A DNA stretch of 64,000 bases, taken from contig CM058230.1 in the NCBI GenBank assembly GCA_030180135.1, positions 56,534,080 to 56,598,079 of the forward strand, written 5' to 3'. The notes under the pieces were generated by a model. It saw only the letters and a program-made list of their open reading frames with translations. It was not told the origin of the DNA and did not search any database. Source of the stretch: Orychophragmus violaceus. Its lineage: Eukaryota; Streptophyta; Magnoliopsida; Brassicales; Brassicaceae. Position numbers and translations under genes: made by a program. Positions 34,488 to 46,751 of this stretch are shown piece by piece. Position 1 is the first letter of the stretch, and each line of letters begins with the position of its first letter.

Positions 34488-35600
34488 TCTTTTATAAAGA
34501 ACTATTAGTACTATATTATCAATTTAGAATTGTTGTTGGAATCATCATATTTTGTATGCAATATAAAATTGGAAGAACAACTAAAAATAATAGATTTGAT
34601 GATCCGTTATTGAATAAGACTTTTATAACAAAACATTATCAAATTTATTATTGTACTTTTCTATATGGCATATATATGCTTGTATAATAATTTATTAAAA
34701 ATTATATACTGATTTTATAAGATTAATTTAAATTAATGAAAATATATTGTGATTTTCTCAATAATTGTAATTAAAAATGAAGAAGTAGAGTATTTTTATT
34801 AAGGCTGAGCTAAATATCTATAACCGAATTGAACCCGAACAATAAAATAGAATTGAATCTGAATCTGAAACGATAAAATATCTGAACGGATCATAAACTA
34901 ACATACCCGAATAACTAGAACTGAATCTGAACCGAATCAACAACCAACAAGATATCTGAAATATAATTACATACTTAAAATATTAATTATATTTAAAATT
35001 GATATAATATAGTTACCAAAATTACTATATAAATCAAAATATAGTAGTTATTTTCAAACTAAGATAACTAAAATACCAAAAATAAGAAAAAATATACGGA
35101 ACTTTACTTATATTTATCAAAATTTAACATTTTTATTCAGATATAATTAATTTTTAATTATATTTTATGATTTTTATATGTCTAGAATCAGATCAAACCC
35201 GGATAAAACCAAACTGAATCCGAATATAACTAGTAAAATATCTAAACGAGTTTTATATTTTTGATTTCGAAAATCTGAAAACTTGAAAAGTCCAAACTGA
35301 ACCTCAAAGAATAACCGACCCCAAAAACCATGGATTTGGCTTACTGAATCGTTCTAGCTCTCTCTCTTTAATTGTTGCCAAAAATAACCCCCAAAGGAGA
35401 ACCGACCCCATGCCTAATCAACACACTAATAGAGCTAAGGTCTCTCCTGGTGTTGCTACATCATATTCCTTAAGGCATGTGGTGCTGCCACATCAATTAG
35501 TGAAAAAATGAAATCACCAATAAAAACTTAACATGTAGCCACGTCTGATTCTATGTGTAATTGAATAGTTTTTTTTTGTTTATAGTTTTTGTTTTCCCAT
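34488..35600. other. AT-rich intergenic DNA with degenerate AACCGAA/AATCTGAA repeats
   Basis: 34800-35290 is rich in imperfect AACCGAAT/CTGAAT-type units, a pattern common in old Brassicaceae repeats. No gene is supported. Confidence 0.45.
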
Positions 35601-35604
35601 CTAA

Positions 35605-36717
35605 CATGTCCAAAAAATCTCCGGGAACTCCTCGCCGAGAAGGAAAATGAAATCGTCGGGCTCCAATCACAGGTGGAGTCTCTCAATGCGTGTCTATCCG
35701 ATGCACATAAACTTTCTCTCGCCGACGGTGAAATGGTCCGACCAGTGTTTGACTTCTGACCCGACACGAATCAATTTCAAATTTTTTTTATTTTTCGTTG
35801 ATTAATCGGTCTCGGAAATTTGTAAGAGAATCTGGTCAAAGAGAATTCTTCGTTGGCTAATACTGTGAAGAGACTCCAGAGGGATGTCACAAAAGGTAAA
35901 TTTTAGACTCAAGATCGACTTGGGTCTTCTAATTTTAGCAATATAATTAGGATATTGGCAAAAGAGATTTAAGCTTTTTGGAGCTTAAAAGGTGTTAACG
36001 GAATTTGATTGATGAAATTTGAAATGGTGCAGCTTGAGGGTTTCAGGAAGACACGTATGATGTCTCTTCAAGATTACGACCAAAATGTAGGAAACTTCAC
36101 TTTCTTAAAATTACTTTAAAGTGAACAAAAAACATTGTCTTTTTAATTAATTGTCTTTGGGTTTTAACAGGCAGGAACAACCCAACTCATTGCTAAACCA
36201 ACACCAAACGGTATAGTTCTTGTTTTTCTTGTTTGATTCCCCAATTGTGAAAACATTCTGTGAAATCTTGTGGTTTTTGATGTTGAGAATTTCAGATGAA
36301 GATTCTCCGTTTCAACCTTTAAGACATTCATCAGTCCAGTCTCAAGCTTCTGAAGCTATTGAACCTGCTCCAGTGGATAACAAAATTTGAAGGTTAACAA
36401 ATCTCAATTCTCAAGCCATTAAGCTTGTCGTTTATGTGTCTTGACTCACAAGTGAATAACGCTTAAGTTTTGTCGTATAAAATCTGCAGCTCCAAAACCG
36501 AGTTTATCAAATAGTCTCCCATTATTATCTCAGACTTACTACTCCTCTGCTTACTCCTCCTAGTTCACCACCAACACTATCTGCTTCTACTACCCTTAAA
36601 GCGACATCGAGACCTCTCTCTCCTCGCGCCATTCTGTATCATTCGCTACCACTAGAGGCATGTTTGATGATACTAGATCTTCTATTTCAATCTCAGAGCC
36701 TGGATCCCACTCCGGTA
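35605..36717 (+). pseudogene. Broken At4g15545-like coiled-coil protein gene fragment
   Basis: Exon-like blocks read as consecutive parts of this uncharacterised plant family: ELLAEKENEIVGLQSQVESLNACLSDAHKLSLADGEM (coiled coil, from about 35620), SSLANTVKRLQRDV (about 35850), LEGFRKT.MMSLQDYDQN (about 36033), AGTTQLIAKPTPN (about 36174), FQPLRHSSVQSQASEAIEPAP (about 36308) and SFATTRGMFDDTRSSISISEPGS (about 36640). The N- and C-terminal ends are missing; there is a stop after VDNKI and a shifted Pro/Ser-rich block. It is a gene fragment, perhaps carried by another transposon whose ends I cannot see. Confidence 0.75.
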
Positions 36718-37225
36718 AGTTAAAAACCAGGATTTTCTCTTGTAAGGTTTTGACAAGAACACAAATGTTAACGATTGTGTCGTTTACATTATTTTCTTTT
36801 AAAAACTGATCCTAGCTTTTATACTCTACATAGAACCTTAACATCTTTCATATTGTTTATTCTACTTGACCATTTAACCAAAATGTGAACCCGAACCGTA
36901 GAAGTGCAATCCTATTCCGATCTGATCCCGACGAGTATCCAAAATTCAACATCATTTTAAGTAAATCTGCATCTTTCGAGAATTTTTTGGTATTTTAATT
37001 ATTTTTTCATGGTTTTCAACATCATTTTAAGTAAACCAAACCACCAACTAATTCTGAATTCAGTTTTGTAGAGAAGAGGAGAACACCATATGCCGTTAAC
37101 CCAGAATAAGGAATGGACATACAGTTGCATACCGAGAATCAATCATTAGGAGTAAAAATTCAACCTGATGCTGATTCATTGCCCTTACTCAAACAGACCT
37201 CAACTCATAGCATGTAAGCTCTGAT
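36718..37225. other. Non-coding stretch between two gene fragments
   Basis: AT-rich, with a repeated TTTTCAACATCATTTTAAGTAAA-like unit (near 36940-36965 and 37014-37036). No gene seen. Confidence 0.4.
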
Positions 37226-37405
37226 ATCCCTATGTCTTCTCTTCAGAAAGCAATTGTGGGAGATTTTGGATTACCATATAAGGCTGTTACATGGGCAGAA
37301 CTTGAGGTGTATCTTCTTTTTTGTTGGTGGTTATTCAGAATCAAAAATATTGATTTTGCAGAGTTTGAAGGAGAAGTTGAGGCAAGTCGTACGTTTACTT
37401 GGTCA
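37226..37405 (+). pseudogene. Unidentified two-exon gene fragment cut by element B
   Basis: One block reads SLQKAIVGDFGLPYKAVTWAELE (ending about 37305) and, across a plausible GTGTAT...TTTTGCAG intron, continues SLKEKLRQVVRLLGQ up to the insertion of copia B at 37409. The second part looks like a short coiled coil. I do not recognise the family. The remainder should lie beyond B, outside this window. Confidence 0.35.
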
Positions 37406-37408
37406 GAT

Positions 37409-38060
37409 TGTTGGGATTGTGTCCTGAAATCACACTTGTACTCACTCCTAATGATAGTTGTGTGTCGAGATCAGACATTTGTATAATACTGGGTGGTTGC
37501 AATGTTTTGCTAGAAGCCTCTTGCAGTCTGTAAGTTGTATACTTACTGCCAGTATTATATGATCCTATAGGGTCACACACCTAAGCAAACTGGAAGCATA
37601 AATATGGGAATGATCATTATGGTAATGATCATGTTGATGTGTATTGGATACACATTGATATTGAGTTTTATAGTGGTGTGTCGATCGACACAATGAGTGT
37701 GTCGATCGACACAAATCGAGTTTCAAAACTGATGTTTCGATTTCATGACTTAAACAAATTGGATTAATCCAATGATCGGTTTAATCATCCCAGGTCTATA
37801 TAAAGGCTTATATGGTCGACCTGGAACCCCTAGCCGTTCAGTTTTCTTTTGCAGAGAAAGCCGAGCCACCTAAACTCAGTGTTCCCAAGATCCGACACTA
37901 GCATCCCGGCGTTCCAGCTTTGTGTGCGTGTGTATCTGGTAGAGGCGAAGCATCTGAGTCGCTGCTGATCTCGATTACCATTCATTCCGCTGCCATCTCT
38001 GAGGTAAACACGAGATCTATGATTCAATTACCTTAACCCTAGATCCTAGGCTTTTCAACA
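37409..38060 (+). repeat. 5' LTR of copia B
   Basis: TGTTGGG...CAACA. Contains a paired-palindrome cassette (37678-37712), TATATAAA (37797-37804) 85 bp downstream of it, and the donor GAG|GTAAAC (intron start 38004) after TTCCGCTGCC. Confidence 0.94.
37678..37712 (+). repeat. Paired-palindrome cassette, LTR of B
   Basis: GTGTCGATCGACAC, AATGAGT, GTGTCGATCGACAC: both halves are perfect 14-bp palindromes, centres 21 bp apart. Confidence 0.93.
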
Positions 38061-39169
38061 GTGGTATCAGAACTTTTAGGGTTTAATCCATTGAATCAAA
38101 TGCATGTAATATGATTAATGATGCATTTGATTAGTTGTATGCCTGCTAGATCATGTTTTGAACAAATTAATCTCGGATTAAGTTTCTGCTAAAAACGATG
38201 ATCGTGTGTTTTCGCATTGTGTCGATCGACACTAATCTTGTGTCGGTCGACACAACGCGAAAACGCTTATAAAGTTTTAGGGTTTCGGTTTTAGAGATCG
38301 AATTTCTGTTACCCTACTGTGTCAATCGACACACTGAATTGTGTCGGTCGACACAGGCTGTGCGAAAGGAGAGATCGGTTCAATTGGATTGACCGGTTAT
38401 CTCGCATGGTTATGTCGGTTAAATCGGTTCAATTGGATGAACTGGTTCAATTAGATTGGACTGGTTATCTCAATTAGATTAGAACCGATTTAATTGGTTG
38501 ATTTCGGTTAAATTAGATTTACCGGTTATCGACCCGGTTCAATTGGTTGTTGAACCTAAATTTGCAAATACCAGACCAAATTTAATCTCATGTTCTAGAT
38601 TAACCTAAACTTATTAAATCTAGATGTTTAAAAACAATTATAACACTTCTTGGATGCATATTGGATATGTATCAAGATTAAATAGTTCTTTTCCTCAACT
38701 AAATATCAAGTGATCTTGATGTCTTGCCCGACCTTGTCTACTGTCAAGACTCATTTCGTTGTTGGATAGTCTTGGAGTCCTTGGTATCCACAACTACATG
38801 AGTAAGGCAAGTGATCATTGATAGACTTGCAGTGCGACTGTCAATAATCACAAGACTGAAAAGATTGGTTTACTTGACTGGGCTATCAGAAGTTCTGGGC
38901 CCAAAGACATCAGAGTGGGTAAGACATGGATTGTCTTATCTGCGACCAAGAGTTGTACTGGGTACAATTAGCAATGATTTGCTTACCTAGATAACTAAAG
39001 TTTGGGTGATGGCGAGTCGCCCACTCAAATTTTGGTGAAGTAAGGATCTTGGTTCATTGTATTCATCTGAGGAAACATATTTTTGAATACAATGCGAGTT
39101 TTCTTATTAGATAAGAATTCTCATTTCCTTGAACATCATAACTAAAACTTCAACCTCTTTTAATTACAG
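38004..39169 (+). other. Predicted leader intron of copia B
   Basis: Donor GAG|GTAAAC in the LTR, branch-point-like AACTAAAAC, acceptor AATTACAG|CT 2 nt before the gag ATG (39172). Length 1,166 nt. Contains primer site and two cassettes. Confidence 0.58.
38219..38354 (+). repeat. Two paired-palindrome cassettes in leader of B
   Basis: 38219-38253 (14+7+14) and 38319-38354 (14+8+14). In both, the second 14-mer is GTGTCGGTCGACAC; its G pairs with U of the first half in an RNA hairpin. Confidence 0.9.
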
Positions 39170-39171
39170 CT

Positions 39172-42100
39172 ATGTCTGTCCCAACTCACATCAACACTTT
39201 CTCGCTAAGATCCGTCCTTGAGAAGGACAAGCTTAATGGATCAAATTTCTTGGAATGGTATCGGAACCTGAGAATAGTTCTCAGGCAGGAGAACAAGGAA
39301 TATGTCCTTACAAGAGTTCTCCCGAGAGGCCACGTTCCAATGCCACGCCTGCAGACAAGAATGCTTGGGATAAGCATTCTGCTGATGTCAAAGATGTTAA
39401 TTGTCTAATGCTGGTGACTATGAACTCTGAGCTGCAGAAGCAATATGAGAACGTGATGTCACCGATTGAGATGATTAACAGCCTGAAAGCCTTGTTTCAG
39501 GAGCAAGCTCGCACAGAGAGATACCAGACGGTTAAATCTCTCATGGATTGCAAGATGGCTAGGGACAGTCCAGTGAGTCCTCATGTCCTTAAAATGATGG
39601 GTTACATTGATAACCTGGGGAAACTGGACTGTGCCATTAGCCAGGAGCTAGCCACTGACATGATTCTGCAGTCTTTGCCGTCGTGTTTTGATCAGTTCAT
39701 CATGAACTACAACATGCAAAACATGACTAAGACACTGAATGAGTTGCACGACATGCTAAAGACAGCAGAGCCGAATCTCAAGAAGGCGACTCCTAGTGTA
39801 CTGATGGTACAAGGGGGTAAAAGGTTCAAGAAACCTAGTAAGGATAAGGGAAAGGCTAAAGTTGTCCAGAATGAGAGTCAAGACAGGCCCAAGCCCAAAT
39901 CCGTGCCTTCTCCTGAGGACAAATGCAACTACTGCAAGCAGCTAGGGCATTGGAAGAGAAGCTGCAAGAAGTTCATGGAAGATTATGCGAAGCTGAAGAA
40001 GACGTATGATGCGTCTGATTCAAGTATTTATGTTATCGAACTTAATGTTATGACTCCTAGTTCTACTTTGTGGATATTGGATACCGGCTGCGGTGCTCAT
40101 ATTTGTACTAATATGCATGCACTAAGAAACAGTAGAACGCTGAAGAAAGGACAAGTTGAGCTACGGGTCGGGAATGGAGCTAAGGTTGCTGCACTGGCCG
40201 TAGGCACTTATGATTTGTCTTTACCTTCTGGCATGGTTTTAGAATTGAATAATTGCTACTTTGTACCTGCGATTAGCAGAAACATAATTTCAGTTTCCGT
40301 TTTCGATTTGGAAGATTTTGATTTTGCTATTAAGAATAAAGTTTGTTCTTTTCATCGTGATGGTACATTTTATGGTAGCGCCCCATTAGATAATGGGTTA
40401 TATGTCTTAAACCAAGAAATGCCTGTCTTTAACATAAATACAAAGCGGTTTAAGTCAAATGACGAAAACCCGACTTTCTTATGACATTGTCGTTTGGGCC
40501 ACATCAATGAGAAACACATTCAAAGGCTCCATCGTAATGGGCTTCTGGGCTCTTTTGATTTTGAATCATGTGAGAAATGCGAATCTTGCTTGATGGGCAA
40601 AATGGCTAGGGCCCCTTTCAACAAACCGACTGAAAGGGCCAGTGATTTATTGGACCTAATTCATACTGATGTATGTGGGCCAATGAGCACTGTTGCCAGA
40701 TGAAATTACAAGTACTTCATTACCTTTACCGATGACTTCAGTAGGTATGGCTATGTCTATTTGATGAGACATAAGTCAGAATCCTTTGATAGATTCTAGG
40801 AGTTCAAGAATGAAGTACATAACCAACTTGGCAAAAGTATCAAAGTTCTGCGGTCGGATCGCGGAGGAGAATACTTGAGTCAAGAGTTCAGTGACTATCT
40901 GAGCGAGTGTGGAATTGTTTCACAACTCACTCCTTCTGGAACACCCCAATGGAATGGAGTGTCAGAGAGGAGGAATCGAACTTTATTGGATATGGTTCGG
41001 TCTATGATGAGTCATTCAAATCTTCCATTATCCTTTTGGGGATACGCTCTAGAAACGTCTGCGTTTACACTAAATAGGGTGCCATCTAAATCAGTTGAAA
41101 AGACACCACATGAATTGTGGACTGGGAATATTCCAAGTCTGTCTTTCCTGAAGATTTGGGGTTGTGAGGCTTTTGTCAAACGTTTAATCTCTGACAAGCT
41201 CGCACCCAAATTAGATAAATGCTACTTCGTTGGTTATCCTAGGGAAACCAAGGCATGCTACTTTTACAACCGATCTGAGAACAAGGTCTTTGTTGCTCGG
41301 GACTGTTCTTTTCTTGAGAGGGAATTTCTTTCTAAGAAAGGCAGTGGGAGTAAAGTACATCTAGAAGAAATTCAAGATGCACAGGAGACTGCTCAACCTG
41401 CTGAGGAAGAGCAGCAGTTGGATCCACAAAGTTCTGTGGAGGCCACGCCTGTGGAGCCTGAAGTTCGCAGATCCGGAAGGATCCGTCACGAACCCGAGAG
41501 ATATTATGGATTTCTCGTGACCAACTGCAATGATCTGATGATCATTTAAAGTGACGAACCAGCGACCTTCGCGGAAGCAATGATGGTCCCGGACTCCGAA
41601 AAGTGGCTTGGAGCCTCTAAATCCGAAATGGGATCCATGTCAGAAAACTAAGTATGGTCCTTGGTCGATTTACCTAATGGTGCAAAAGCCATTGAGTGTA
41701 AATGAATCTTCAAGAAGAAGATTGGTGTGGATGGTAATGTCCAAATTTATAAAGCTAGGTTGGTGGCTAAAGGTTTCAAACAGATTCATGGTATTGGCTA
41801 TGATGAAACCTATTCCCCAGTCGCTATGCTTAAATCCATTCGGATTCGTCTAGCAATTGCTTCTTATTATGATTATGAGATTTGGCAGATGGATGTCAAA
41901 ACCGTCTTCTTGAATGGAATTCTGGAAGAGGATGTGTATATGACACAACCTGAGGGTTTTGTAGATCCTAATTAAGTATGCTGGGAAGGTATGGAAGCTT
42001 CATAAGTCTATTTATGGATTGAAGCAAGCATCACGGAGTTGGAATCTTCGTTTTGATGAAGCAGTAAAACAATTTGTTTCATCAAGAACGAAGAAGAACC

Positions 42101-43133
42101 ATGTGTATACAAGAAGACTAGTGGGAGCGGAATTGCGTTTCTCGTACTGTATGTCGATGACATACTTATTCTCGGTAATGACGTTCTGTTGCTTCAGTCT
42201 GTTAAGACTTGGCTCGGAAGTTGTTTTTCCATGAAAGACATGGGAGAAGCCGCGTACATCCTTGGAATCGGAATCTACAGAGATGGAGCAAATAGGCTGA
42301 TTGGATTGTGCCAGGACACTTATATTGATAAGGTGTTGCACAGATTCAAGATACATGATTCCAAGAATGGCTTCATACCGATGTCTCATGGCATTAGTCT
42401 CAGCAAGAAGCAGTGTCCAGCGACACATGCTGAGCGAGAACGCATGGATAGGATTCCTTATGCTTCTGCAATAGGATCTATCATGTATGTCATGCTCTGC
42501 ACTCGTCCAGATGTGGCTTACGCGTTAAGCATGACGAGCATATACCAATCTGATCCAGGTGAAGATCACTAGACAGCTGTCAAGAATATTCTCAAATATT
42601 TGAGAAATACCAAGGATAAGTTCTTGGTATATGGAGGAAGTGAAGAGCTTGTGGTGAATGGATTCACTGATGCGAGTTTTCAGACGAACATAGACGATTT
42701 TCGATCACAATCTGGATATGTCTTCTGTCTAAATGGCGGTGCAGTGAGCTGGAAGAGCTCTAAGCAGAATACCGTAGCTGATTCCACGACGGAAGCTGAA
42801 TATGTTGCTGCTTCAGAAGCGGCAAAGGAAGCTGTTTGGATCAAGAAGTTTATGACTGAACTTGGTGTGGTTCCTAGTATCTTGGAGCCAGTGGCTTTGT
42901 TTTGTGACAACAATGGAGCCATTGCTCAGGCGAAAGAACCCAGGTCACACCAGAAGTCTAAACACATAGAGAGGAGATATCACCTGATTCGTGATATCGT
43001 CAATAGAGGAGAAGTGAAGATCAGCCGAGTTCCGACGGACGAGAATGTCGCTGATCATCTCACTAAGCCACTCCCAAGGCCTAAGCATGAGAGTCATACT
43101 ACTGCTGTAGGCATTAGAGATCTTAAGATGTAA
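39172..43133 (+). pseudogene. Copia gag-pol of element B, broken
   Basis: All domains of a copia polyprotein are present in order: gag, CCHC knuckle (CNYCKQLGHWKRSC, about 39924-39965), protease (DTGCGAH, about 40080), HHCC and integrase core, reverse transcriptase (intact-looking YVDD at about 42152 in a shifted frame) and RNase H (42600-43133, ending in the stop). Breaks include a 1-nt loss in gag near 39330, in-frame stops at 40482-40484 (TGA where F has TGG), 40701-40703, 40797-40799, 41547-41549 and near 42571, and shifts around 41975-42120. Similarity to F is high along the whole length. Confidence 0.93.
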
Positions 43134-43965
43134 TCTTGATTCTAGTGGGAGTTCTTGTTGTTTTATTTTAGCTATATTAAGATGTTCTTGTAAACATACT
43201 TTTGGATATGTTTAATGAAATTTGATTTCAACATTATTTATTGTGATCTAAATAATGGTCCCAAAATAAGTTTATGCCATATTATAGGTCATCAAGTTGA
43301 GGACTTGATCATGAAACACTATAAGTCATAGATGACATAAATTATGATGTGTCCCTAGTCTAGGTTGTCAAAGTGGGACACTGACAACCACGAGAGACTA
43401 GCTTGTGAGGTGACTGTTGACTAAGTTTCATGGAATCAGTGATATGAGTATCACAGTCAGTCACATAGATATATGTTGATGAACATATGATCGGACGTGA
43501 CCCGTTAATGAGAAGTCTCCAAGATAGTTATATCTGTGTCATGAGAGATTCTCATTACGACTATAAAGTATAGTCCTTAGACCTGAGTTCATCATGCTTT
43601 CTTGCATATGAATTGGTACACTATGACCTTGTCAAACGTCGACCCGTAACTGGCGGCTATAACGACATTTCTTGGGTGTATCATGAAGTGTGTATAGGAA
43701 CAGGGATGGAACAAGATGGGATTTGTCCCTCCTGTATAACGGGAGATAAATATCTCAGGGCCTATCGAAGATTTAATACTGAGAAAATGTGTGGCCGCAC
43801 TCAAACGAACTGTAGTTCAGTTGTTTGTCTTGTTCAGTATATATCAGGAGTTCGATAAACACGATATTGACTTAATAAGGATGAAACTAATCTTGCCTTA
43901 TGCCAAATCGAGATATAGAGACAAAAGGATTATAGGAATTGATGATTCCAGTACAAGTGGGAGAT
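43134..43965 (+). other. 3' untranslated region of copia B with two polypurine tracts
   Basis: GTGGGAG tracts at 43145-43151 and 43957-43963, 812 nt apart. The segment between matches that of A (TAGGTCATCAAGT, GATGGGATTTGTCCCTCC near 43716). Confidence 0.65.
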
Positions 43966-44134
43966 TGTTGGGATTGTGTCCTGAAATCACACTTGTACTC
44001 ACTCCTAATGATAGTTGTGTGTCGAGATCATACATTTGTATAATACTGGGTGGTTGCAATGTTTTGCTAGAAGCCTCTTGCAGTCTGTAAGTTGTATACT
44101 TACTGCCAGTATTATATGATCCTATAGGGTCACA

Positions 44135-44773
44135 TGTTGGGAATGTCCTGAAATCTACTGTGCTATCTCTAGAAAGTATGATAAGTGTCGAGATCAGACA
44201 TAAGTCATAAATACTGGGAGGTCATGATGACTTGCTAGAGCCCGCTCTTGATCTATAAGTTAAGTAATTATTACCAGTATTGTATGATCCCTAAGGGTCA
44301 CACACCATAGCTAACGGGAAAGTTAACAAGGAATTAATACAGTAAGATGCAAGACATTTACTGTATTTGTACAGAGAATTGGGCCAGACAAAATACAGTC
44401 TTTTTGTCTGATTTGGGTCTTGGGCCCAAAAGCCTAATAAGCCATTAGTTTAATTACTTGGGCCCATATAAGGAAGAGGAGGCGCCAGTAAGCCTTAGTA
44501 GTCTGCGATTTTAGGTCTGGCCGTCCTCCTCTCTCTCTGTTGTTCCAGCTTGGTCTAGCAGCCTGATCCAGTAGCTTGTAAGCGTGTGGATACCTAGGAG
44601 GAGCCGGTAATCATCAGCTCTTGCAGATCTCGATATTCCTTTGATCAATCCGCTGCAATCACAAGGTAATGATCCTGATATGTTTATGATTCAACTGCAA
44701 ATCACCTAGATCCTAGTTGATTATGTTAGGTTGTAATCTGATAATTAAACCTATGAACACACATAATCCAACA
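44135..44773 (+). repeat. 5' LTR of copia C
   Basis: 639 bp, TGTTGGG...CCAACA, followed by the primer site TGGTATCAGAGC (44775-44786). Contains TATAAGG (near 44467) and a donor AAG|GTAATG after ATCCGCTGC. No palindromic cassette in the LTR. Same family as D and E. Confidence 0.93.
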
Positions 44774-45890
44774 GTGGTATCAGAGCCTAGGTCGTTAGGT
44801 TTTTGCTGTTTGGATCATATTTAGGTTGTTTTAAATGTTTAGAATCGAATTTGGATTAAGAAATTTGATTAGAAAACTTAAAAACCTAATTTGCAAATCG
44901 CATAATCCGATTGAAACCCATCGGTATGCGATGTGGACGCCCGTATCGATCGACGAGGGAGCGTGATATCGATCGATATCGATCGGATCGATTGCTTCTC
45001 GCTGTCCCGATGACCCGATCGCAACGAGCTGATGCACGCGAGTATCGATCGACGTGTAAGCGTCATATCGATCGATATGCTGGCGAGGCATACATTCCGC
45101 GAGTAGCCAATCGGTTCAGCCGAGCTTCGCGGTTCGTTCTTCCCAAACCCGCGACAATGAACCGATCAAACCGATTGTGGTTCATTGTCAGCTTTAGCTA
45201 AAACCACAAGTTAGGTCAAAATTGGCTAAAACACAAGGTGTTTCTTCCCGGTTTTGGACTTAACCGAACCGATCCAATTTAATTGGTGGTTCAAGCGGTT
45301 AACCTAAATCGCGGTTTGCTGGAAATTATTTAATACAATTGGTATTATTTAATTTCTGGTTAAACCGGATTTAAATTCAAAAATTGAATTTTAACCTAAA
45401 CCGAAGGCTGGTCTAAGTTTGATTTGGTTGGACCAAATAATTTAGAGCTGGTATGGTTTAGTAAATAACCAGTTGGATTTAGTAGTTAATTTGGTCTTGG
45501 ACCAGAATTAATGAACCGACTCGGTTATGTCAAATTATTGGGCCAATTGGAATTCTGTGGTCTTGGGCCAAGAATTGGGCCTATAATTTGTGACCCAACC
45601 GAAAACTTTAATAAAACTTTAAATTAGAAATTTCTATTTTTAGCATGCTTCTAGATTTAGAAAGTTTCTAAAATAAGTAAGTTTCCCAAAATAGTAATCT
45701 TCTATTTTTGGAAAGAAAACCTAAAATCCTCAAAACCAATATCAAGCTTGGATGTCTTGCCCAATCTTGTCAGCTACTTAACGCTTATTCAATTACAGAT
45801 ATGGCTTACAGTGTGAGGTGTCTGTTTTTGCGTAAGTAAAGTAGTATATAGTCACTAATTTCATTGGGAGTCCCAGACTTTAGTGATTAT
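44774..45890 (+). mobile_element. Leader of copia C, interrupted by D
   Basis: Continues after D at 54911-54973. No coding sequence of C is in the window. It holds two paired-palindrome cassettes and a Brassicaceae-type AACCGAACC/GGTTAAACC-rich stretch. Confidence 0.88.
44943..45080 (+). repeat. Two 23-bp-spaced palindrome cassettes in leader of C
   Basis: 44943-44980 (GTATCGATCGACGA ... GATATCGATCGATATC) and 45042-45080 (GTATCGATCGACG ... CATATCGATCGATATG). TCGATCGA centres are 23 bp apart in both, versus 21 in A and B. Confidence 0.85.
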
Positions 45891-46530
45891 TGAAGGATTA
45901 TGTGTGTTCATTGGTGTAATTATCAGATTACAACCTAACATAATCAACTAGGATCTAGGTGATTTGCAGTTGAATCATAAACAGATCAGGATCATTACCT
46001 TGTGATTGCAGCGGATTGATCAAAGGAATATCGAGATCTGTAAGAGCTGATGATAACCGGCTCCTCCTAGGTGTCCACACTCTTACAAGCTACTGGATCA
46101 GGCTGCTAGACCAAAGTTAGAACAACAGAGAGAGAGAGGACGGCCAGACCTAGAAAAATCGCAGACTACTAGGCTTAATGGCGCCTCCCTCTTGCTTATA
46201 TGGGCCCAAGTAATTAAATTAATGGCCTATTAGGCTTTTGGGCCCAAGACCCAAATCAGACAAAAGACTGTCTTTTGTCTGGCCCAATTCTCTGTACAAA
46301 TACAGTAAATGCCTTGCATCTTACCGTATTAATTCCATTTAACTTTCCCGTTAGCTATGGTGTGTGACCCTTTGGGATCATACAATACTGGTAATAAGTC
46401 CTAAACTTATAGATCAAGAGCGGGCTCTAGCAAGTCATCATGATCACCCAGTATTTATGACTTATGTCTGATCTCGACACTTATCATACTTTCTAGAGAT
46501 AGTACAGTAGATTTCAGGACATTCCCAACA
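45891..46530 (-). repeat. 3' LTR of copia D
   Basis: 640 bp. In element orientation it begins TGTTGGGAATG and ends ATCCTTCA. The adjacent AAGTGGGAGAT (minus strand) is the polypurine tract. Confidence 0.94.
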
Positions 46531-46751
46531 ATCTCCCACTTGTACTGGAATCCTACATTCCCTAATCCTTTTGTCTCAATATCTCGATCTGGTATAAGGC
46601 AATAAGCGTGTCATCCTTATATAGCCAGACCATGTTCATCGGACCAAATTTGATACTGACAATTCAAACGACTTGGGCAAGTCCGTTTGGGAGTGGCCAC
46701 TCTCTTACCAACTATCAAGTCTCCGATTGGCCTAGAGATATTACCTCCGTT

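Larger units (their letters stand above)
37409..44134 (+). mobile_element. Copia element B (defective), its 3' LTR interrupted by element C
   Basis: The 5' LTR is 652 bp (37409-38060). The primer site is a degraded TGGTATCAGAAC (38062-38073). The 3' LTR begins at 43966 after AAGTGGGAGAT and is cut at 44134 by element C, whose left target duplication is TCACA (44130-44134). The 169 bp of 3' LTR present differ from the 5' LTR at one position by eye. The rest of B's LTR (expected to restart TCACACACCTAAG) is not in the window. CAGAT (37404-37408) is B's own left flank. Confidence 0.93.

Noticed and set aside
44831..45201. Open frames on both strands in the leader of C (and 53858-54223 in D)
   Set aside because: They come from the stop-poor, CG-rich cassette region and are rich in Arg/Ser/Ile/Asp repeats; located in the predicted intron.
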